This document shows, piece after piece, positions 6,972 to 9,698 of a stretch of DNA of 9,698 bases. Numbering within the stretch: the stretch's first letter is position 1; each line of letters starts with the position of its first letter. The notes under the pieces were generated by a model. That model worked only from the letters and a program-made list of their open reading frames with translations. It was not told where the DNA came from and ran no database searches. This DNA comes from Flavobacteriales bacterium. GTDB lineage: Bacteria; Bacteroidota; Bacteroidia; Flavobacteriales_F; PHOS-HE28. The stretch lies in contig JAHEFL010000038.1 of the NCBI GenBank assembly GCA_024640205.1, positions 1-9,698 on the forward strand. Direction: 5' to 3'. A program made the translations under genes and the position numbers.

Positions 6972-7517
6972 TCAGGTACTGCGTTGCAAAACACCGGAGG
7001 TTTTCCTCCTTTCCTCCGGCTGGAACAATTCCCTACCCAGCGCATCATCCATAAAGGTCTTCAACAACTCCATTTCGTTACGCGACCTCCGTTTGCCCTC
7101 CTCCGATAGAAAATAGAGGAATAGACCACAAGCCAGGGAGGCCATGAGCAAATAACTCCCCCAGGTCCCTAAACCATTTGCCCCTTGGAAGAACAAGAGA
7201 ATGAACGCGATAACGCCCATTCCAACACAGAGCTTTAGAATGGTCCTGAAGAATCGCCAGATCGGATACGAAGGCCCCATGAACGCGTAAAGTTCCGACC
7301 CACCCTCCTTCCTGGCTCTTACCTCCATCACCAATTGAGGGGTCCAGATCCGCGACGTGTTCGAAGGAAATCGGAGTACCAGCTTCTCTCTCACCTTCCT
7401 CAATCTCAGATCCGCCGGGTTATTCGCTTTGATCTGCGCCCCTATTAAAGACTCAATGGTCTCCCGGTCCTCCCGAATACGAAATCTGAATCTTGGATGG
7501 AATGGTGCATAGGCCAT
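6972..7517 (-). CDS. Hypothetical two-helix membrane protein
   Basis: I do not recognise the family. The 181-residue product starts MAYAPFHPRFRFRIREDRET. A soluble, partly basic N-terminal region (1-92) contains LRLRKVREKLVLRFPS and GSELYAFMGPSYPIWRFF. Two hydrophobic segments follow at about 94-110 and 118-138, then a charged C-terminal tail from SEEGKRRSRNEMELL to the end. With no signal peptide, it is probably anchored in the inner membrane with both large ends on the same side. The frame is open upstream to 7607 but the added residues look non-coding, and the ATG at 7517 begins the plausible sequence. It lies 105 nt downstream of the rhodanese gene on the same strand and may be cotranscribed with it; no terminator is visible between them. 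Confidence 0.75.
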   Translation of the reverse strand: MAYAPFHPRFRFRIREDRETIESLIGAQIKANNPADLRLRKVREKLVLRFPSNTSRIWTPQLVMEVRARKEGGSELYAFMGPSYPIWRFFRTILKLCVGMGVIAFILLFFQGANGLGTWGSYLLMASLACGLFLYFLSEEGKRRSRNEMELLKTFMDDALGRELFQPEERRKTSGVLQRST

Positions 7518-7622
7518 GGCAGTTGAAAGATACGCGAATGTCCGGGCGGTACTAATAGCACACTCCTCCCCAGCAGGCCCAAATCCGATGGACCAGAGGC
7601 AACACATGCCATCCGGGCTTCA

Positions 7623-8048
7623 TCAACGCTCCACTGGAAAGCCCGCGCTCTGCCACTCACCGAATCCACCATCGAGGTGCCGCACATCCTTGAATCCCTT
7701 TCCTTGAAGAAATTCCAATGCCTGACGACTTCGTCCACCAGCCTGACAATACAGAAGTATTGGAGAATTTGGATCCAGTTCATCGAATGCAAATTCATGG
7801 TCCGGGCTCATCCAGTCAATGTTTTTGCTGTTGGCGATCCTACCCTGCGCCACTTCACCGGGTGTTCGTACGTCGATCAACTGCACACCTGCTTCCCCCA
7901 TTGCCTTGCGGAATTCAACCGGCGGAAGATCAAGGCTCCTCTGAGTCGCAACGGTCTGAGCCTGATCGCCCCCGCCCTTATTTGCCTCCACACAGGATGC
8001 AGAACCCAGAATAACTGTCAATGCCGCAATTTGGATCATTCGTGCCAT
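7623..8048 (-). CDS. Rhodanese-like domain protein, probable lipoprotein
   Basis: This is a single-domain rhodanese of 141 residues, likely to transfer sulfane sulfur through a cysteine persulfide. The N-terminus MARMIQIAALTVILGSASC is a signal sequence ending at a relaxed lipobox with C19, suggesting a lipid-anchored periplasmic or outer-membrane protein. The -3 residue is Ser rather than the usual Leu/Val, so a non-lipidated form is possible. The rhodanese domain covers about 38-141, with IDVRTPGEVAQGRI (58-71), the active-site loop CQAGGRS (101-107, catalytic C101 and loop arginine R106), and the terminal HLDGGFGEWQSAGFPV. The second Met (M4) is an alternative start. The gene follows the Crp/Fnr-type regulator on the same strand after 79 nt, and that gap holds a CRP-like operator. 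This supports regulation of this gene by its neighbour. Confidence 0.9.
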   Translation of the reverse strand: MARMIQIAALTVILGSASCVEANKGGGDQAQTVATQRSLDLPPVEFRKAMGEAGVQLIDVRTPGEVAQGRIANSKNIDWMSPDHEFAFDELDPNSPILLYCQAGGRSRQALEFLQGKGFKDVRHLDGGFGEWQSAGFPVER

Positions 8049-8055
8049 ATCCCGG

Positions 8056-8106
8056 TTAAGTTTTTATCGGTCGGGTGCAAAGGTCAGTGGTGACTTAAGC
8101 TTTATC
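8056..8106. repeat. Direct repeat TTAAG(T/C)TTT..ATC flanking the candidate promoter
   Basis: TTAAGTTTTTATC (8056-8068) and TTAAGCTTTATC (8095-8106) lie 26 bp apart on either side of the candidate -7 element. They differ by one indel and one substitution. They could be a second protein-binding pair or simply an AT-rich promoter background. Confidence 0.4.
8078..8085 (-). promoter_or_regulatory. Candidate -7 element for the rhodanese gene
   Basis: Read on the minus strand, GACCTTTG matches TAnnTTTG at 5 of the 6 defined bases (G for T at the first). It would give a start point near 8071-8074 and a leader of about 25 nt. No TTTG/TTG is seen at the usual -33 spacing. That is what an activator-dependent promoter would show, and the CRP-like site at 8107-8122 is centred about 42 bp upstream of the predicted start. 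Confidence 0.35.
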
Positions 8107-8122
8107 AGTGATCAAGGTCACT
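8107..8122. promoter_or_regulatory. CRP/FNR-type operator GTGA-N6-TCAC
   Basis: AGTGATCAAGGTCACT has perfect 5-bp half-sites, AGTGA and TCACT, separated by 6 bp. Its core GTGA-N6-TCAC is the E. coli CRP half-site arrangement. It lies in the gap between the regulator stop and the rhodanese start. The regulator's recognition helix, SSREVISR, keeps the Arg-Glu...Arg residues that read GTGA in CRP, so this is a likely site for the adjacent regulator. Confidence 0.55.
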
Positions 8123-8127
8123 CGGCG

Positions 8128-8793
8128 TCAATGTTGATCGCAAAGTTCGATCTTTTGCCTGGCCAGTTTCACCACACCATCGTGCTCCATTCTCTTCAGG
8201 ATACGGGATATCACCTCCCTTGAGGAATTCAGATCGTTCGCCAAGTCCTGATGCGTCATGTGAAGCACTCGGGACCCTTGTTTATCAACCCGTTCACGCA
8301 AAAGTTCCAAGATCCGGACATCCAAACCTTTGAATGCCACGTTATCAATGGTCCTCAACAGCTCTTCAAAACGTCTCTGATAGCTCTTCAGGACAAAATG
8401 CTTCCATGATCGGAATTCCGTTGTCCATTCGTCCATGAATCGAACTGGAACCGCCAGTAAGAGCGTTTCTTCTTCAGAAACTGCACGGATACTGCTCCGC
8501 TCATGTCCGCTGCAACAGGATAGGCTCAGTGCGCAGGTCTGCCCTGCATTGATGTAGTATAGGAGTAGTTCGTTCCCCTGATCATCCTCTCGGACCAACT
8601 TAAGAGAACCCTTGAGGACCAAGGGAATGCTTTTGATGAATGCTCCGATATCCATCCATATGTCGCCGGCACTGAGTTCCACGGGCGTCGATGCCAGCAG
8701 TATCGCCTGCCGGGCCTCCTTTTCAAAAATGTCCGGGAATTCCTGCAACAGGAGTTCCTCCATTTGCTGCGTAGCAGTTGGATCCAAGTTCAT
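8128..8793 (-). CDS. Crp/Fnr family transcriptional regulator with a Cys-x5-Cys-Cys cluster
   Basis: This is a DNA-binding regulator of 221 residues with the Crp/Fnr layout. The N-terminal beta-roll covers about 25-120, with ELSAGDIWMDIG and LVLKGSLKLVRED. A dimerisation helix follows at about 122-150. The C-terminal winged helix-turn-helix, MTHQDLANDLNSSREVISRI (179-198), is continued by LKRMEHDGVVKL. R191, E192 and R196 correspond to CRP R180, E181 and R185. In the pocket, GHERSS keeps the CRP Arg-Ser pair (R99, S100), but the CRP Glu72 position is L89, and C87, C93 and C94 sit in CALSLSCC. It is therefore unlikely to bind cAMP as CRP does and may sense thiol, metal or reactive sulfur chemistry. 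The start at 8793 is preferred over the open frame to 8925; M11 is an alternative. The adjacent rhodanese gene is the likely target. Confidence 0.9.
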   Translation of the reverse strand: MNLDPTATQQMEELLLQEFPDIFEKEARQAILLASTPVELSAGDIWMDIGAFIKSIPLVLKGSLKLVREDDQGNELLLYYINAGQTCALSLSCCSGHERSSIRAVSEEETLLLAVPVRFMDEWTTEFRSWKHFVLKSYQRRFEELLRTIDNVAFKGLDVRILELLRERVDKQGSRVLHMTHQDLANDLNSSREVISRILKRMEHDGVVKLARQKIELCDQH

Positions 8794-8933
8794 CGCATGT
8801 TCCGTTCCATGATCGTCAGCTTCATTCTTGCCGTGCCGCAATTTACCATCCCAGCTTCCCAACTTGTAAGCATCTGCGTCGACCTGATGGCCAACTTGGA
8901 ACCCTTGCGCCAGATCCCCGTTCAACGGTTCCC
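8794..8933. promoter_or_regulatory. Divergent gap between the regulator and the exported CTD-like protein
   Basis: This 140-bp region must contain the starts of two divergent transcripts. I see no TAnnTTTG match, no GTGA-N6-TCAC and no FNR-type palindrome. The only repeated word noted is CCAACTTG at 8859-8866 and 8891-8898. The regulator may therefore not control its own gene through the same type of site. Confidence 0.3.
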
Positions 8934-9335
8934 ATGATCAATTGGAAACATGCCATGAGCCTGCTTATCCTGTTCCATTGCACAGGAACAGCTGTTCGCG
9001 CTCAATCGGACGATAAGATCGCTTACGTTCCGAGCCGGCCGATAGCGCGTACTGCTGATTATCAAGGACTTGGCCTGAAGGATGGAACTGCACCCGGTAT
9101 CGTGGAATTCCAACTTCCGCAAGGCACGTATCAGGTTGACCTGATCAATTCCCGGGGTAAGGTGAAACACAGTCGTTCGGGTTCCACACTGGAACAGTTG
9201 GACCTGGGCTCATTGAAGCCCGGGACTTGGACCCTACGGGCACATACCGGTGAAGGCATGCGCGTCAAACGCTTCGTCGTGATGCAACGCGGTAGAATTG
9301 CCTGGTCGGTACCCACCAAGGTGAAGGCGAGATAG
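8934..9335 (+). CDS. Small exported protein consisting mainly of a T9SS sorting-domain-like fold
   Basis: I do not recognise a specific function. The 133-residue product begins MINWKHAMSLLILFHCTGTA and continues VRAQ, a signal peptide with probable cleavage near A23-Q24. After a short linker, residues about 54-116 look like the beta-sandwich of a type A C-terminal sorting domain: GIVEFQLPQGTYQVDLINSR, then KVKHSRSG, then LDLGSLKPGTWTLRAHTG, then MRVKRFVVMQ. Unlike normal T9SS cargo there is no catalytic domain in front, and about 14 residues (RGRIAWSVPTKVKAR) follow the position where such domains usually stop. M8 at 8955 is an alternative start. It is divergent from the Crp/Fnr-type regulator and converges on a TPR gene 2 bp away. 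Confidence 0.75.
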   Translation: MINWKHAMSLLILFHCTGTAVRAQSDDKIAYVPSRPIARTADYQGLGLKDGTAPGIVEFQLPQGTYQVDLINSRGKVKHSRSGSTLEQLDLGSLKPGTWTLRAHTGEGMRVKRFVVMQRGRIAWSVPTKVKAR

Positions 9336-9342
9336 GCCTATC
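9331..9342. other. 12-bp palindrome carrying both convergent stop codons
   Basis: GATAGGCCTATC is a perfect palindrome holding the TAG of the exported protein gene (9333-9335) and, on the other strand, the TAG of the TPR gene (9340-9338). A second small hairpin, TCGCT-TAT-AGCGA (9341-9353), overlaps its end inside the TPR coding region. Neither has a T tract. Confidence 0.5.
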
Positions 9343-9698
9343 GCTTATAGCGAAGACCTTTCTGTTCCAATCGCTGCAAACCTTCGCTGGCGGACAGAAG
9401 ATCCGGATTCAGCGCCAGCGCTTGCCGATAGTCCAGGAAGGCGCTGTCAAGAACGTTCTCCACTTCATAGGTCAGACCTCTGTTCACATATGCCTGAGCA
9501 TAGGTGGGGAGGAGCTTGATGGCTTGATCGAACTGCTCCCTGGCCTCTTTCACGCGACCTTCATGCTCGAGACGGATAAAGCCCGTATTGTACCATGGAA
9601 GGGGGTCCCTGGGGTCGATATCCTTCATCCTGTCGTAACAAGCAACCGCCATGCTGTCCAAACCGTTCTCTTGCGCATACATTCCTTTACCGTACAAG
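9338..9698 (-). CDS. TPR-repeat protein, C-terminal fragment (5' end outside window)
   Basis: The readable 119 residues form tandem tetratricopeptide repeats. Clear units are SMAVACYDRMKDIDPRDP, then WYNTGFIRLEHEGRVKEA continued by REQFDQAIKLLPTYA, then AYVNRGLTYEVENVLDSA continued by FLDYRQALALNPDLL. The conserved W/Y, G, Y/F, A and P spacing of TPR helix pairs is visible throughout. The C-terminal cap is EGLQRLEQKGLRYKR. The frame is open to the window edge (first readable codons encode LYGKGMYAQ), so the start and any signal peptide are not visible. The repeats imply a protein-binding scaffold; the partner is unknown. The stop lies 2 bp from that of the convergent exported-protein gene. 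Confidence 0.85.
   Translation of the reverse strand, partial: LYGKGMYAQENGLDSMAVACYDRMKDIDPRDPLPWYNTGFIRLEHEGRVKEAREQFDQAIKLLPTYAQAYVNRGLTYEVENVLDSAFLDYRQALALNPDLLSASEGLQRLEQKGLRYKR

Noticed and set aside
8859..8898. Direct repeat CCAACTTG (8859-8866 and 8891-8898) as an operator
   Set aside because: It is an 8-mer pair with 24 bp between copies and no symmetry; likely chance without conservation data.
8794..8925. Extension of the Crp/Fnr-type regulator frame
   Set aside because: The 44 extra residues are unlike the family and would fill the divergent promoter gap; the start at 8793 gives the usual length of about 220.
1..9698. CRISPR array, defence cassette, phage or transposon
   Set aside because: No regularly spaced repeats, transposase, integrase, recognised defence domains or terminal inverted repeats with target duplications were seen.

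Overview
The window looks like chromosomal DNA from a member of the Bacteroidota, probably a Flavobacteriales-like lineage of moderate GC. Three things point there. Two secreted proteins carry domains resembling the type IX secretion (T9SS) sorting domain. Most starts lack a Shine-Dalgarno sequence. A phylum-type -7 promoter element (TAnnTTTG) lies ahead of thrS. No insertion sequence, phage gene, CRISPR array, tRNA or rRNA is visible. Both end genes are cut by the window edge, and both encode tetratricopeptide repeats.

Left part (1-3690): the 3' end of a TPR gene and its terminator are followed by the conserved translation cluster thrS-infC-rpmI-rplT on the + strand. It encodes threonyl-tRNA synthetase, initiation factor 3 (GTG start) and ribosomal proteins bL35 and bL20, and ends in a strong intrinsic terminator. 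A 9-nt word, ACACGACCA, occurs twice before rpmI and once before rplT. The rpmI-rplT gap is a candidate site for bL20 feedback control.

Middle (3756-6950): an exported endonuclease I-family nuclease with a T9SS-type C-terminus lies tail to tail with a minus-strand HI0933/YhiN-type flavoprotein. Their stop codons share a CTAG. A 278-bp divergent gap follows, holding a 52-nt imperfect inverted repeat, then an outer-membrane beta-barrel protein. A 16-bp-stem terminator ends that gene and can serve both strands.

Right part (6972-9698): the minus strand carries, in order of transcription, a Crp/Fnr-family regulator, a probable rhodanese lipoprotein and an unrecognised two-helix membrane protein. 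The regulator's nucleotide pocket is altered and holds a Cys-x5-Cys-Cys cluster, while its recognition helix is CRP-like. A CRP-type site, GTGA-N6-TCAC, lies just beyond the regulator gene, about 42 bp upstream of a plausible start point for the rhodanese gene. Together these suggest a small sulfur- or redox-responsive unit, the most interesting feature here. Divergent from the regulator is a small exported protein that is mostly a T9SS sorting-domain-like fold. It converges on the final TPR gene, with both stop codons inside a 12-bp palindrome.
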